Of a stretch of 64,000 bases of DNA, positions 18,262 through 28,122 are shown in pieces (position 1 is the stretch's first letter; the number at the start of each line of letters is the position of its first letter). A model generated the notes under the pieces. It ran no database searches. It had not been told where the DNA came from and saw only the letters and a program-made list of their open reading frames with translations. The translations under genes were made by a program, and so were the position numbers. Source of the DNA: Sinorhizobium fredii (GTDB lineage Bacteria; Pseudomonadota; Alphaproteobacteria; Rhizobiales; Rhizobiaceae); the NCBI RefSeq assembly GCF_002944405.1, contig NZ_CP024307.1:702501-766500 (forward strand), in the 5' to 3' direction.

Positions 18262-20349
18262 ATGGCACAACAGGCGACCCTGACCATCCCGAAACTCGCA
18301 CCGAAGAGCCGGGACATTGGCTTCGCGCTCGGGATCGTGATGATCCTGTCGATCCTGTTTCTGCCCATTCCGCCGGTTCTCATCGACTTCGGGCTGGCCT
18401 TCTCCATCGCCTTCTCGGTGCTGATCCTGATGGTGGCGCTGTGGATTCAGCGGCCGCTCGAATTCTCGTCCTTTCCGACGATCCTCCTGATCTCGACGAT
18501 GACCCGCCTGGCGCTGAACATCGCCACGACACGCGTCATCCTCTCCCATGGCCACGAGGGGCATGGCGCCGCCGGCGGCGTCATCTCGGGCTTTGCCAGC
18601 CTCGTCATGTCCGGCGATTTCGTCATCGGTCTGATCGTCTTCCTCATCCTGATCACGGTGAACTTCATCGTCATCACCAAGGGTGCGACGCGTATCGCCG
18701 AAGTTGGCGCCCGCTTCACCCTCGATGCGATCCCCGGCAAGCAGATGTCGATCGACGCCGATCTGTCGGCCGGGCTGATCGACGAGAAGGAGGCGCAGCG
18801 CCGCCGCCGCGAGCTGGAGGAGGAGAGTTCCTTCTACGGTGCGATGGACGGTGCCTCGAAATTCGTCCGCGGCGATGCGATTGCCGGCCTGATCATCACG
18901 GCGATCAATGTCTTCGGCGGCATCATCATCGGCTATCTGCGCCACGACATGCCGATCGGCGAGGCGGCGGATGTCTTCGTCAAGCTTTCGGTCGGCGACG
19001 GCCTCGTTTCGCAGATCCCGGCGTTGATCGTCTCGCTCGCCGCCGGCCTTCTCGTGTCGCGCGGCGGCACCGCCGGCTCGACCGACCAGGCCGTCGTCGG
19101 TCAGTTGAGCGGCTACCCGCGGGCGCTGATGGTTGCGGCCGGCCTCATCGTCCTCCTCTCCGTGATGCCAGGCCTGCCCTTCGTGCCCTTCGCGGTACTC
19201 GGCGGCGGCATGGCCTTCCTGGGATGGGCTATCCCGAGGCAGATCGAAGCGGCCAATGCCGAGAAGCGCGCCCAGGAGGCAGAGAAGGCGCAGCAGACGA
19301 AGGACAGCGACAGGGATTCCGTCAAATCGGTGCTGAAAACGGCGGAGATCGAGCTCCTGCTCGGCAAGCAGGTCTCCACCCGACTGCTCGGCGCGCATCA
19401 GGAGCTCGCCTTCCGCGTCGGCAAGATGCGCCGCAAGTTCGCCCTGCAATACGGGCTCGTCGTCCCGGAGATCAAGGTTTCCGACGATATCTCCATTCCG
19501 GACAAGGCCTATCACATCCGCATCCACGGCACGACCGTCGCCTCCAACACCGTGCGCGTCGGCGAAGTGCTCGTCGTTACCGGCGGCGGCCGCCGCCCCA
19601 GCGTCCCCGGCGACGAGATCCGCGAGCCGGCCTTCGGCATGCCGGCGCTTTCCATACTGGAGACCTTCACGGAAGACCTGAAGCGCGAGGGCTTTCACCC
19701 GATCGACAACGTCTCGGTCGTGCTGACGCATTTGAGCGAAGTGATCCGCAACAACCTGCCGCAGCTTCTTTCCTACAAGGACGTGAAGGTGCTGATCGAG
19801 CGGCTCGATCCGGAATACCGCAAGCTCGCCGACGAGATCTGCACCTCGCACATGTCCTATTCCGGCCTGCAGGCGGTCCTCAAATTGCTGCTCGCCGAAC
19901 GCGTTTCGATCCGCAACCTGCATCTCATTCTCGAAGCCGTGGCGGAGTTGGCGCCGCATGTCCGCAAGACCGAGCAGATCGTCGAACATGTCCGGGTGCG
20001 CATGTCGCAGCAGCTCTGCGGCGATCTTGCCGAAAACGGCGTGCTGCGCGTGCTCCGGCTCGGCAACAAGTGGGACATGGTCTTCCACCAGGCGCTGAAG
20101 CGCGACGCCAAGGGCGAGATCGTCGAGTTCGACATCGACCCGCGCCACCTGGAGGAGTTCAGCGAGCAGGCGACGAAGGTTATCCGTGAACATCTCGACC
20201 GGGGCGTGCCCTTCGTGCTGGTAAGTACGCCCGAATCCCGCTCATATGTGCGCATGATCATCGAACGCCTCTTCGCAACGCTGCCCGTGCTCTCCCATGT
20301 CGAGCTCGCCAAGGGGCTGGAAATCAAGATCATCGGCGCGCTTTCATGA
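18262..20349 (+). CDS. flhA: Flagellar export gate protein FlhA
   Basis: FlhA is the energy-coupling export gate subunit. The 695-residue protein has an N-terminal block of about eight membrane helices (to about residue 325), containing [12 protein letters not shown] and the FHIPEP-type [19 protein letters not shown] soluble substrate-docking domain follows. GGAAGAG precedes the start. It overlaps fliR by 4 bases (ATGA). Confidence 0.97.
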   Translation: MAQQATLTIPKLAPKSRDIGFALGIVMILSILFLPIPPVLIDFGLAFSIAFSVLILMVALWIQRPLEFSSFPTILLISTMTRLALNIATTRVILSHGHEGHGAAGGVISGFASLVMSGDFVIGLIVFLILITVNFIVITKGATRIAEVGARFTLDAIPGKQMSIDADLSAGLIDEKEAQRRRRELEEESSFYGAMDGASKFVRGDAIAGLIITAINVFGGIIIGYLRHDMPIGEAADVFVKLSVGDGLVSQIPALIVSLAAGLLVSRGGTAGSTDQAVVGQLSGYPRALMVAAGLIVLLSVMPGLPFVPFAVLGGGMAFLGWAIPRQIEAANAEKRAQEAEKAQQTKDSDRDSVKSVLKTAEIELLLGKQVSTRLLGAHQELAFRVGKMRRKFALQYGLVVPEIKVSDDISIPDKAYHIRIHGTTVASNTVRVGEVLVVTGGGRRPSVPGDEIREPAFGMPALSILETFTEDLKREGFHPIDNVSVVLTHLSEVIRNNLPQLLSYKDVKVLIERLDPEYRKLADEICTSHMSYSGLQAVLKLLLAERVSIRNLHLILEAVAELAPHVRKTEQIVEHVRVRMSQQLCGDLAENGVLRVLRLGNKWDMVFHQALKRDAKGEIVEFDIDPRHLEEFSEQATKVIREHLDRGVPFVLVSTPESRSYVRMIIERLFATLPVLSHVELAKGLEIKIIGALS

Positions 20350-21098
20350 TCACCGATCCCGAGGGCACGGTGCTTGCGCTGTTTGCGGCATTCTGTCGGA
20401 TCGGCGGCTGCATCATGATCATGCCGGGGTTTTCGACGGCGCGCGTTCCCATGCAGGTGCGGCTGTTCATCGCCGTCGCGCTCTCCATGGCCATCCTGCC
20501 GATCATGTGGACCGACATCTATCCTGCGGTCGCCGACAAGGGCCACAGCTACATCTATCTCATTGCGACCGAGAGCGTCATCGGCGCCGTCATAGGCCTC
20601 GTGGCACGCTACTACGTGCTCGGCCTGCAATTTGCCGGGACGGCCATCACCATGCTGATCGGCTTCAACCCGCCGCCGGCGACCGACGTGCTCGAAGAAA
20701 CGGCGGAAAACCAGCTCACCAGCATGATCAGCTTCGCCGGCCTGATGCTTCTCTTCATGCTCGACTTTCACCACGTGATCTTCGAGGCCATCGCGCAGTC
20801 CTATCGTGCGATGCCGATCGGCATCGGCTTCGATCCGCAGGGCATGCTGATCACGCTTTCGAATTCGCTCGGGCAGACTTTCATGATCATGCTGCGCCTG
20901 GCGAGCCCCTTCGTGATTTACGGCCTGCTGTTCAACGTGGCGATCGGCATGGTCAACAAGCTTGCCCCGCAGGTTCCGGTCTATTTCATTTCCCAGCCCT
21001 ATCTGATCATGGGCGGCCTGTTCCTGCTCTATCTCGGCGTGGCGGCGATGCTGCGCCTGTTTGCCGACGGCTTCGCGCCGGTGATGCAAGGTGGCTAG
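20346..21098 (+). CDS. fliR: Flagellar export gate protein FliR
   Basis: The 250-residue integral membrane protein has about six hydrophobic segments, with [19 protein letters not shown] in the middle and a membrane hairpin near the C-terminus, as in FliR. It completes the FliPQR gate complex with genes at 0.5 and 17.8 kb. It overlaps flhA by 4 bases and is followed 6 bases later by the FliJ-like gene. Confidence 0.95.
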   Translation: MITDPEGTVLALFAAFCRIGGCIMIMPGFSTARVPMQVRLFIAVALSMAILPIMWTDIYPAVADKGHSYIYLIATESVIGAVIGLVARYYVLGLQFAGTAITMLIGFNPPPATDVLEETAENQLTSMISFAGLMLLFMLDFHHVIFEAIAQSYRAMPIGIGFDPQGMLITLSNSLGQTFMIMLRLASPFVIYGLLFNVAIGMVNKLAPQVPVYFISQPYLIMGGLFLLYLGVAAMLRLFADGFAPVMQGG

Positions 21099-21104
21099 AA
21101 AACG

Positions 21105-21518
21105 ATGAAATCACGGTCGGATAAACTGAAGCGCCTGGTCGCCGTGCAGCGGCACCTTGAGCGAATGGCCGAAAGCGAACTTGCCGAGACGGCCCGCCAG
21201 CGCGGCGTGCTGGCCGAAACGATCGATGTCGTCGTCGATGCCATGGGCTCGGCCCATCCCATGCACCGCGTCTTCTCGGGTCATTATGCCTCGCAGCTCG
21301 GCCGGCTGATGCAGAAGGACCAGATGCTGCTCGGCATGCAGCAGGTGCACGAGGCGCGCATGCTGAAGGAGCGTGCGAAGGGCGATCGGCTGGAAGAGAG
21401 CATGAAGGAGGCGCGCATGGCGGAAGACCGCCAGGCGGACGACAATCAGGTACTCGACCTCATCGATCAGCATGTCGCCGGTTACGCGCCAGCTTCCGGT
21501 AAGGTTGAGGGGCGATAG
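21105..21518 (+). CDS. FliJ-like flagellar export coiled-coil protein (proposed)
   Basis: This 137-residue protein is almost entirely charged helix: KLKRLVAVQRHLERMAESEL at the start, then a second helix from about 65 (SQLGRLMQKDQMLLGMQQVH) to about 125. Two antiparallel long helices of about 140 residues are the FliJ layout; FliJ acts as the stalk of the FliI ATPase ring and touches FlhA. The position directly after flhA-fliR fits. No gene named fliJ is recognised in this window. The assignment is structural inference. Confidence 0.6.
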   Translation: MKSRSDKLKRLVAVQRHLERMAESELAETARQRGVLAETIDVVVDAMGSAHPMHRVFSGHYASQLGRLMQKDQMLLGMQQVHEARMLKERAKGDRLEESMKEARMAEDRQADDNQVLDLIDQHVAGYAPASGKVEGR

Positions 21519-21618
21519 TGGGTTATCCGGGCGGGCCGTCGAAAAGGTCCTCCGGTTCGCACTGATTGCGCTGCCCCGTGTGACAAGACGCAGGGCCGCC
21601 GCCTCGAAAGGATCTGAC

Positions 21619-22164
21619 ATGGCTATTTCCCCGCCCAGCGATCTGGTGCTGGACGTCGTCCGCGCGGCCGATCCGGCGGAAGTGCAGGAGGCGCAGGCAC
21701 GGCTCAAGTCCAATCGCGCCGCCTTTCAGGCCACTAGTCTTGCGGAAAACGGCAAGGGCTTCGCCGCTGCGGTTTCGGTGCTGAATTCCTCGGAAGGATC
21801 GACCGGCCTCGGCGACATCAGCAACCGCGTCGAACCGAAGAAGGTGCCGGAGACCTACCGCAAGTTCGAGGCGATGGTGCTGCAGAATTTCGTCAAGTCG
21901 ATGCTGCCGAGCGAAAGCGAGAACGTCTTCGGCAAGGGCACGTCAGGCGAGGTCTGGAAAGGCATGATGGCGGAGCAGATTGCCAACGTGCTGGCTGACG
22001 GCGGCGGCATCGGCATAGCCGACCGGATGGTCGGCAGCGATCCGGCCGAACGCGCCAATGCGCGGCTTGACGACGATACGAGCAACCTCGCCGCCGGCAT
22101 GATTCACGAATTCGAGCGCAATGCCGGGCTGCTGACCGCCGACGAGAAGAAGAACCAGGCATGA
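21619..22164 (+). CDS. Rod-binding FlgJ-type protein without muramidase domain
   Basis: The 181-residue protein contains the rod-binding domain: YRKFEAMVLQNFVKSMLP, then WKGMMAEQIANVLADGGGIG (about 70-130), matching the N-terminal half of FlgJ. The peptidoglycan hydrolase half is absent, as is common in alphaproteobacteria. AAAGGA precedes the ATG at 21619; an in-frame start at 21472 lies inside the FliJ-like gene and is rejected. The transglycosylase at 11.1 kb probably supplies the missing activity. Confidence 0.82.
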   Translation: MAISPPSDLVLDVVRAADPAEVQEAQARLKSNRAAFQATSLAENGKGFAAAVSVLNSSEGSTGLGDISNRVEPKKVPETYRKFEAMVLQNFVKSMLPSESENVFGKGTSGEVWKGMMAEQIANVLADGGGIGIADRMVGSDPAERANARLDDDTSNLAAGMIHEFERNAGLLTADEKKNQA

Positions 22165-22232
22165 TTTGGTCGGGACGGCTTGCGCCTTTGTAGGCTGCCT
22201 TCCCTGAAACGCATAATTCGGGAGTTGATTTT

Positions 22233-22601
22233 ATGGAAGCTGTGGCATCCCACGATCTGCGGATACAGAACGTTCTCGGCCGGTTGGAGATGATCATCGA
22301 CAACGAGAACAGCCGCATCGGCGTGGACCCGAAATTCGACATCAAGACGTCGAACGCGCACAAGAGCCGCTGCCTTTACGAGCTGACAATGTTGCATCGA
22401 GCCGCCGGGCCCGGCGAAATCTCGCCCTCCTTCGCTTCGCAGACGCGCCACCTCAGGCAGAAGCTGAAGCTTAACGCCCAGAAGGTCGAGGCGCATCTCG
22501 AAGCCGTGCGCTCGGTCGTCGATCTTCTGAAGACCGCCGCTCAGGACGCCGATGCCGATGGCATCTACACCGAAGCGCAATTCCGCTATAGCGATTTCTG
22601 A
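22233..22601 (+). CDS. FlgN-like flagellar chaperone candidate
   Basis: The 122-residue, mostly helical cytoplasmic protein follows GGGAG. It contains LGRLEMIIDNENSRIG early and LRQKLKLNAQKVEAHLEAVR late. FlgN chaperones escort FlgK and FlgL and have a similar size, an early Leu/Glu-rich helix and an Asn followed by a long helix near the end. Its place in the flagellar run and start-stop overlap with the next gene support a flagellar role. The FlgN call itself is tentative. Confidence 0.5.
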   Translation: MEAVASHDLRIQNVLGRLEMIIDNENSRIGVDPKFDIKTSNAHKSRCLYELTMLHRAAGPGEISPSFASQTRHLRQKLKLNAQKVEAHLEAVRSVVDLLKTAAQDADADGIYTEAQFRYSDF

Positions 22602-23167
22602 TGCTGAAGCTTGTCCTCACCGGGGTTTGGGTCTGCGCCGTGACGCTCGGATCCGTCTATTTCTCGATGCAGTACGCCTCGGCGCCTGTTCTCTCGGACG
22701 CCGAGGCCGACAGGCGGGCATCGGAGGAATATGTTCCGGGAGAGATCATCACCGTCCCGGTGATCGAGGACGGCGCGGTCCAGGGCTACTTCCTGGCGAA
22801 ATTGTCTTTTTCGGCAACGCGGGAGGGGATAAAGAAGCTCCACGCACCGCTCCGACAGATCGTGACCGACGAACTCTATGACATGCTCGTCGGCTCGCGG
22901 TTCGTCGATGTCGCCGACACCGGCAGCTTCGACCTGCCGAGCTTCAAGGTCGCCGTCAAGGACGGCCTCAACAAGAAGCTGGGTGGCGAGGTCATCACCG
23001 AAGTCCTGGTGGAACAGCTCGAATATCTCGGCAAGGACGACATGAACCGCGCCGCGAATGGCGAGGACAGGCCCTACAAAGAGCCCGTTGCCGTGGTCGA
23101 CAGGAACGGCAAGGTCGCTGCCGACAAGATCCCCGAGGGAGCCGTGAAGGCGACGAGCGGCCATTGA
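22601..23167 (+). CDS. FliL-like membrane-anchored periplasmic protein (proposed)
   Basis: The 188-residue protein has one N-terminal membrane anchor (about 2-22) and a periplasmic domain. After the anchor comes GYFLAKLSFSA, a helix region, and LNKKLGGEVITEVLVEQLEYL, which recalls the FliL core strand-helix-strand pattern. The start overlaps the previous stop by one base (TGATG). It is the last plus-strand gene of the flagellar run. It could be a second FliL-type stator accessory or an unrelated anchored protein. Confidence 0.5.
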   Translation: MLKLVLTGVWVCAVTLGSVYFSMQYASAPVLSDAEADRRASEEYVPGEIITVPVIEDGAVQGYFLAKLSFSATREGIKKLHAPLRQIVTDELYDMLVGSRFVDVADTGSFDLPSFKVAVKDGLNKKLGGEVITEVLVEQLEYLGKDDMNRAANGEDRPYKEPVAVVDRNGKVAADKIPEGAVKATSGH

Positions 23168-23174
23168 GGCCCAC

Positions 23175-24158
23175 TCATTTCGCTTCGCGGTATTGTTCGT
23201 CCGCAGGGCCGATCCTGGCCCTCAGTCGGCCGACCGCCAAATGGAAGGGATAAAGGCTTGCTATTGCAAGGCCCGTTTCCGACCATAGCTTGAGGCCGCG
23301 CGGCAGCGACACGGCGAGCAGTCCGATGGTTTTGCCGAGCGCTCGCAACCGCCCGGCAAGGGTCGCATCGCGCTGATGCTCGAGCAGCGTCGAAATCGCC
23401 CCCTGTTCGAGACTGCGGGCGCGGATCCAGGACGCGGTGGTGTGGTCTCGCGGAACTGCTTCCGCCACCCAGGCCTCTGCCGCCCAGGCAAAAGAGAACC
23501 CCTTCGCCCTGCATCGATTGAAGAAATCCCCGTCGCCGACGCCGGCGAAATTGAGGGCCGGGTTCAGAAACGGCCGCGGCATGGCATCGAGCACCGCTCG
23601 CGTGATGAGGACATTGCCGGCGGAATAAAGCCTCGGCACCGGCCCGGTGGCATCGTAGTGGGGCGAAAAGATGGGATGATGCTTCCATTTCTGCCCATCC
23701 GGATTCTCGAAGACCGGTAGCTGCGGGCCGCCGACGATGTCCGCCGCGTGGCCCTCCTGAACGGCGACAAGGCCATCGAGCCATTCGGGAGCAGCAACCG
23801 CATCGTCGTAGATCACCGCTATCGCGCGCAGGTTCTGATAGTGGTCGAGGGCTGCCGCCCAACCGGCATTGCATGCATGGCTGTGGCCCTGCCGATGGGC
23901 GACGATCACGGTCGAATCCGACCGGTGTTCGAGAAAAAAGCGCTTTGCCGCTTCGGCGCCGGTGAGACCGTCCGGGTCGTTTTCAACCACCACGGTCGCG
24001 TAAGGAACGTCGGGCCTTTGGGAGACGATGGTCTTCAACGTCTTGACGAGATGGTCCGGGCGGCGAAATGTCGGGACTACGACGACGAGTTCGATATCCG
24101 CCGTATTCTCCCTTTCGCTCTGGAAGTGGATCGAAATATCCTCACCGGTCGGCGACAT
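23175..24158 (-). CDS. Family 2 glycosyltransferase
   Basis: The 327-residue GT-A enzyme starts with VVVVPTFRRPDHLVKTLKTI, has AVIYDDAVAAPEWL as its metal-binding DxD-like region and GVGDGDFFNRC as the acceptor-side acidic motif. A C-terminal amphipathic part may touch the membrane. It would transfer a sugar from a nucleotide donor; the acceptor is unknown. The ATG at 24158 is preferred over an in-frame TTG at 24197, although neither has a good ribosome site. It is convergent with the flagellar run, 7 bases apart. Confidence 0.8.
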   Translation of the reverse strand: MSPTGEDISIHFQSERENTADIELVVVVPTFRRPDHLVKTLKTIVSQRPDVPYATVVVENDPDGLTGAEAAKRFFLEHRSDSTVIVAHRQGHSHACNAGWAAALDHYQNLRAIAVIYDDAVAAPEWLDGLVAVQEGHAADIVGGPQLPVFENPDGQKWKHHPIFSPHYDATGPVPRLYSAGNVLITRAVLDAMPRPFLNPALNFAGVGDGDFFNRCRAKGFSFAWAAEAWVAEAVPRDHTTASWIRARSLEQGAISTLLEHQRDATLAGRLRALGKTIGLLAVSLPRGLKLWSETGLAIASLYPFHLAVGRLRARIGPADEQYREAK

Positions 24159-24512
24159 CGACAAAACCCGCGCAGCTAAAGGCAAGCAATAAAACAAATC
24201 TTCGAACGTGAATCGGAATGGGAGTGTATCACGTTAACGGCCGGAGCGTGACTGGCGGGCATGATCCTGACGGAGCCTGACGATCGCTCGCGGTTGGGTC
24301 CAATGGGCTGCTGCCATGCGACCGAACTCTCAAGCGCCCGTCGCCTGAACGCCCGGCCTTGCAACCGTGCAAGGAAATGCGCCGAATGGCGTTGCGGTTC
24401 CTCCAAGCCCTTGCATTTATGCGTTTGGGACAGCATAGGGCGCTTGCAGGCAATTGCGCAAAGCGACGCCAGCTAGAGTGTGGCGCGTCGAGGACAAACC
24501 GGGAGATACGCC
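24159..24512 (+). other. Gap between glycosyltransferase and folD with a possible promoter
   Basis: This 354-base divergent gap has no convincing ORF. A plausible folD promoter is TTGCAT (24411-24416), 16 bases, GCATAG (24433-24438). A lone GTTAAC lies near 24233. Nothing else was recognised. Confidence 0.35.
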
Positions 24513-25412
24513 GTGACGACTGTGATTGATGGCAAGGCCGTTGCCGCTTCGGTCATCGAAACCGTGAAATCCGCTACCAAGACGCTGGAGACGGAGGCAG
24601 GCGTCCGGGCCGGCCTCGCGGTGGTCATCGTCGGCGACGATCCGGCGAGCCATGCCTATGTGTCGGCGAAAAGCCGGATGGCGAAGGAATGCGGTTTCCT
24701 CTCCGTCCAGCACACGCTGCCCGAGGAGACCTCGCAGGAGGAGCTGGCGGCGCTCGTCACCGAGCTCAATGCCGATCCGTCGATCCACGGCATCCTCGTC
24801 CAACTGCCTCTGCCGAAACATCTTCAATCGGAGCCGATCATCCAGTCGATCCTCCCCGAGAAGGATGTCGACGGTCTGCATGTCGTCAATGCCGGCAAGG
24901 TCGCGACGGGCGATCTCGAGGGCGGGCTGGTTTCATGCACTCCGGCCGGCGCCATGGTCTTCGTGCGCCGCACCCATGGTGAAGACCTCTCCGGGCTGAA
25001 CGCCGTCGTCATCGGCCGCTCCAATCTCTTCGGCAAGCCCATGTCGGCGCTGCTGCTCGCCGCCCATGCGACGGTGACGACCGCACATTCGCGCACCAAG
25101 GATCTTCCGGCCGTGTGCCGCAACGCCGATATTCTCGTGGCGGCGGTCGGCCGGCCGGAAATGGTCAAGGCCGATTGGGTGAAGCCCGGGGCGCTGGTCA
25201 TCGATGTCGGCATCAACCGTGTCCCGGCGCCGGAGCGCGGCGAGGGCAAGACGAAGCTCGTCGGCGACGTCGCCTTCGAGGAATGCGCCAAGGTCGCAAG
25301 CGTCATCACGCCGGTTCCGGGTGGCGTCGGGCCGATGACGATCGCCATGCTGATGGCGAACACGATCATCGCCGCCTACCGCAGGGCCGGTCGCAAGCCG
25401 CCGAAGTTCTGA
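24513..25412 (+). CDS. folD: Methylenetetrahydrofolate dehydrogenase/cyclohydrolase FolD
   Basis: FolD interconverts 5,10-methylene- and 10-formyl-tetrahydrofolate with NADP. The 299-residue protein carries [13 protein letters not shown] with the catalytic Lys, VQLPLPKHL, the NADP-loop [14 protein letters not shown] and the C-terminal [12 protein letters not shown]. The Rossmann loop has NLFG where NIVG is usual. GTG at 24513 is chosen because GGGAG precedes it and the family N-terminus begins there; the in-frame GTG at 24480 lacks one. It is convergent with aglR, 15 bases apart. Confidence 0.96.
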   Translation: MTTVIDGKAVAASVIETVKSATKTLETEAGVRAGLAVVIVGDDPASHAYVSAKSRMAKECGFLSVQHTLPEETSQEELAALVTELNADPSIHGILVQLPLPKHLQSEPIIQSILPEKDVDGLHVVNAGKVATGDLEGGLVSCTPAGAMVFVRRTHGEDLSGLNAVVIGRSNLFGKPMSALLLAAHATVTTAHSRTKDLPAVCRNADILVAAVGRPEMVKADWVKPGALVIDVGINRVPAPERGEGKTKLVGDVAFEECAKVASVITPVPGGVGPMTIAMLMANTIIAAYRRAGRKPPKF

Positions 25413-25427
25413 CGACGAAGTCCGTCT

Positions 25428-26459
25428 CTACCGGCCCGGGGCGGGTCCGGTCGAAGCGCGCACGATCAGCTCGGCGCGCCAGAGTTCCTGTTCCGGATAG
25501 TCGCCGCGGCCGATGATCCCGCCGATCAGCCGAGTCGCGATGCGCGCGCCGGCAGCCCTCAGTGATGAGCGGGTGGTCGTCAGCGGCACGCTGAAGTTCT
25601 CCGGCTTCAGCATCGGCAGGACGTCGTCATGGGCGATGACCGAGATGTCGCTGCCGATGGCGAGCCCCGCCCGGTTGATCGCCCGCACTGCGCCGAGCGC
25701 CAGCACCGTACTGGAGCAAAGGACCGCCGTCGGCGGGTTGGGCCGTTCAAGAAAGTGCTGCATGCTTCGATAGCCGTATTCGTCGGCCATCACCGAATGA
25801 TGGACGAGTTCTTCGTCGAGGCCGAGGCCCCATTCGGTAAGCGCCCGCGTCACCCCCTTTTTCCGGCGGATGGAAAAGGCGAGATAGTCCGGCCCGTTGA
25901 TCAGCGCGATCCGGTGGTGGCCGAGTTGCAGAAGAAGCTTGGTGGCGTCGTAGAAGGCCTGGGTATTGTCGATGTCGAGAAACGGGTAATCGCGCGGCCC
26001 CCCGATCGACCGGCCGTGAACGACGAAGGGAATGGAGAGCGCCTTCAGCATGGGAATGCGCGGATCGTTGGGGCGCATATAGGCGAGGAAGACCGCGTCG
26101 ACATTGCCGCTTGCCGCCAGCCGCCGGAACGTTGCCTCCTCGTCGTCCGGTGCGCTCGGATTGAGGACGAAATGAAAATCGTGCTTCACCGACTCCTCTG
26201 CGAGGCCGGCGAGGAACTCGCCGAAATGGATGTCCGAATCGATGCCCGCCGCGATCGGCATGACGAGCCCGATCGAATAGGCCTTGCCGGTTGCCAGCCG
26301 CTGGGCGGCACGATTCGGCCGGTAGCCGGTCTCCCGCACCGCCTGCAGCACCCTTTGCCGCGTTTCCGCATTAACTTCCGGATAGCCGTTGAGTGCGCGA
26401 CTGACGGTCGTCTGTGAGAGGCCGAGGATCTCCGCCAGCTGCTTCAGATTCACTGCCAT
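25428..26459 (-). CDS. aglR: LacI-family repressor of alpha-glucoside genes AglR
   Basis: The 343-residue regulator has an N-terminal LacI helix-turn-helix (NLKQLAEILGLSQTTVSRAL, about 4-23, then the hinge helix with RPNRAAQRLA) and a periplasmic-binding-protein-like sensor core. In S. meliloti it controls the divergent agl operon. The palindrome CAAAGCGCTTTG lies just upstream of its own start and again before aglE, so it probably represses both units until an alpha-glucoside or derivative binds. Confidence 0.94.
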   Translation of the reverse strand: MAVNLKQLAEILGLSQTTVSRALNGYPEVNAETRQRVLQAVRETGYRPNRAAQRLATGKAYSIGLVMPIAAGIDSDIHFGEFLAGLAEESVKHDFHFVLNPSAPDDEEATFRRLAASGNVDAVFLAYMRPNDPRIPMLKALSIPFVVHGRSIGGPRDYPFLDIDNTQAFYDATKLLLQLGHHRIALINGPDYLAFSIRRKKGVTRALTEWGLGLDEELVHHSVMADEYGYRSMQHFLERPNPPTAVLCSSTVLALGAVRAINRAGLAIGSDISVIAHDDVLPMLKPENFSVPLTTTRSSLRAAGARIATRLIGGIIGRGDYPEQELWRAELIVRASTGPAPGR

Positions 26460-26472
26460 GGCCGGTTTCCTC

Positions 26473-26486
26473 TCAAAGCGCTTTGG
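26473..26486 (+). promoter_or_regulatory. AglR operator, aglR-proximal
   Basis: CAAAGCGCTTTG (26474-26485) is a perfect 12-base palindrome of LacI-family type with the central CG. It lies 15 bases upstream of the aglR start, so binding would be autoregulatory. Confidence 0.75.
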
Positions 26487-26677
26487 ATATTCGCTTTATT
26501 TTTTGCCCTTTCGGCAAGCGCTAACTTGTCCTGATACCATCCGGCCCGCCTATGAAAAAGCTCGAAACCTTGATTTTGCGCCGCAAAACCGTGCCGCAGG
26601 GCAAAATGTTGCAATGCAGCGCGCAGCCGGATGAAAGCTCTTGACTCTTTCCTGGCGGCAATGGAGTGTTGGCAAAC

Positions 26678-26691
26678 TCAAAGCGCTTTGA
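26678..26691 (+). promoter_or_regulatory. AglR operator, aglE-proximal
   Basis: TCAAAGCGCTTTGA is a perfect 14-base palindrome identical in its core to the copy near aglR, 205 bases away. A possible -35 TTGACT lies at 26641-26646, so the operator would overlap or follow the aglE transcription start. Confidence 0.8.
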
Positions 26692-26756
26692 ATAACGTGT
26701 CTTTGACGATCCACCCGTGGCGCAGCGCCCGGGTTTCTTTTTGGGGAGGACCGAAC

Positions 26757-28115
26757 GTGAAGAGATCATTGCTGATTGGCGTCGCTGCGCTCGCTTTGCT
26801 TGCAGGGGCTGCCAGCGCTGCCGACCTGAAGTTCAAGCCGGGCGAGGATTCGAAGTTCAATTGGGGAAGCTTCGAGGAGTTCAAGAAGGGGCACGACCTG
26901 AAAGGCCAGACGCTGACGATCTTCGGTCCCTGGCGCGGCGAGGACGAGGCTCTGTTCAAGAGCGTCTTTGCCTATTTCGTCGAAGCGACGGGCGTCGAGG
27001 TCAAGTATTCCTCTTCCGAAAACTACGAACAGCAGATCGTCATCGACACCCAGGCCGGCAGCCCACCCGATGTGGCGATCCTACCCCAGCCAGGCCTGAT
27101 TGCCGACCTTGCCGCCAAGGGCCTTCTGACGCCGCTCGGCGACGAAACCAAGCAATGGCTGCTCGACAACTACGCCGCCGGTCAGTCCTGGGTGGATCTC
27201 TCCACCTATAACGGCAAGGACGGCACCGCGGCGCTCTATGCCTTCCCCTACAAGATCGACGTCAAGTCGCTCGTCTGGTACGTCCCGGAAAACTTCGAGG
27301 ACGCCGGCTACGAAGTGCCGAAGACCATGGAAGATCTGAAGGCTCTGACCGAGAAGATCGCGGCCGACGGCGAGAAGCCCTGGTGCATCGGTCTCGGATC
27401 GGGCGGCGCCACCGGCTGGCCGGCGACGGACTGGGTCGAGGACCTGATGCTGCGCACGCAGTCGCCCGAAGTCTATGACAAGTGGGTCAAAAACGAAATT
27501 CCCTTCACCGACCCGGCAGTGATCAACGCGATCGATGAATTCGGCTGGTTTGCGCGAAACGACAAGTTCGTCGACGGCGGCGCGGCGGCGGTCGCCTCCA
27601 CTGACTTCCGCGATAGCCCGAAGGGTCTCTTTGCCTCGCCGCCGAAGTGCTATCTGCACCACCAGGCCTCTTTCATTCCCTCCTTCTTCCCGGAAGGTAC
27701 GGTGGTTGGCGAGGATGCCGACTTCTTCTACATGCCGCCCTATGAAAGCAAGAAGGAGCTTGGCAATCCGGTGCTCGGCGCCGGCACGCTTGCGATGATC
27801 ACCAAGGATACGCCGGCCGCGCGCGCGTTCATCGAGTTCCTGAAGACGCCGATCGCGCATGAGGTCTGGATGGCCCAGACGAGCTTCCTGACGCCCTATA
27901 AGAGCGTCAATGTCGACGTCTACGGCAACCCGCCGCTGAAGAAGCAGGGCGAGATCCTGCTCAACGCCACGACCTTCCGCTTCGACGGTTCGGACCTGAT
28001 GCCCGGCAAGATCGGCGCCGGCGCGCTCTGGACCGGCATGGTCGACTATGTCGGCGGCAAGCCCTCGGCCGACGTCGCGGCTGGTGTCCAGAAGGCCTGG
28101 GACGCTATCAAGTAG
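26757..28115 (+). CDS. aglE: Alpha-glucoside-binding periplasmic protein AglE
   Basis: The 452-residue solute-binding protein has a signal peptide (about 1-21) followed by a family 1 extracellular sugar-binding fold (LTIFGPWRGEDEAL early, GGATGWPATDW in the middle). It delivers alpha-glucosides such as sucrose, maltose and trehalose to AglFG. The GTG start at 26757 has GGGGAGGA 6 bases before it and begins directly with the signal peptide; an in-frame ATG at 26631 would place the operator inside the gene and is rejected. Confidence 0.94.
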   Translation: MKRSLLIGVAALALLAGAASAADLKFKPGEDSKFNWGSFEEFKKGHDLKGQTLTIFGPWRGEDEALFKSVFAYFVEATGVEVKYSSSENYEQQIVIDTQAGSPPDVAILPQPGLIADLAAKGLLTPLGDETKQWLLDNYAAGQSWVDLSTYNGKDGTAALYAFPYKIDVKSLVWYVPENFEDAGYEVPKTMEDLKALTEKIAADGEKPWCIGLGSGGATGWPATDWVEDLMLRTQSPEVYDKWVKNEIPFTDPAVINAIDEFGWFARNDKFVDGGAAAVASTDFRDSPKGLFASPPKCYLHHQASFIPSFFPEGTVVGEDADFFYMPPYESKKELGNPVLGAGTLAMITKDTPAARAFIEFLKTPIAHEVWMAQTSFLTPYKSVNVDVYGNPPLKKQGEILLNATTFRFDGSDLMPGKIGAGALWTGMVDYVGGKPSADVAAGVQKAWDAIK

Positions 28116-28122
28116 TCTCCAG

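Noticed and set aside
18241..20193. 650-codon minus-strand open frame opposite flhA
   Set aside because: High-GC shadow frame: its product is His/Asp/Arg-rich without hydrophobic core, while the plus strand encodes a clear FlhA.
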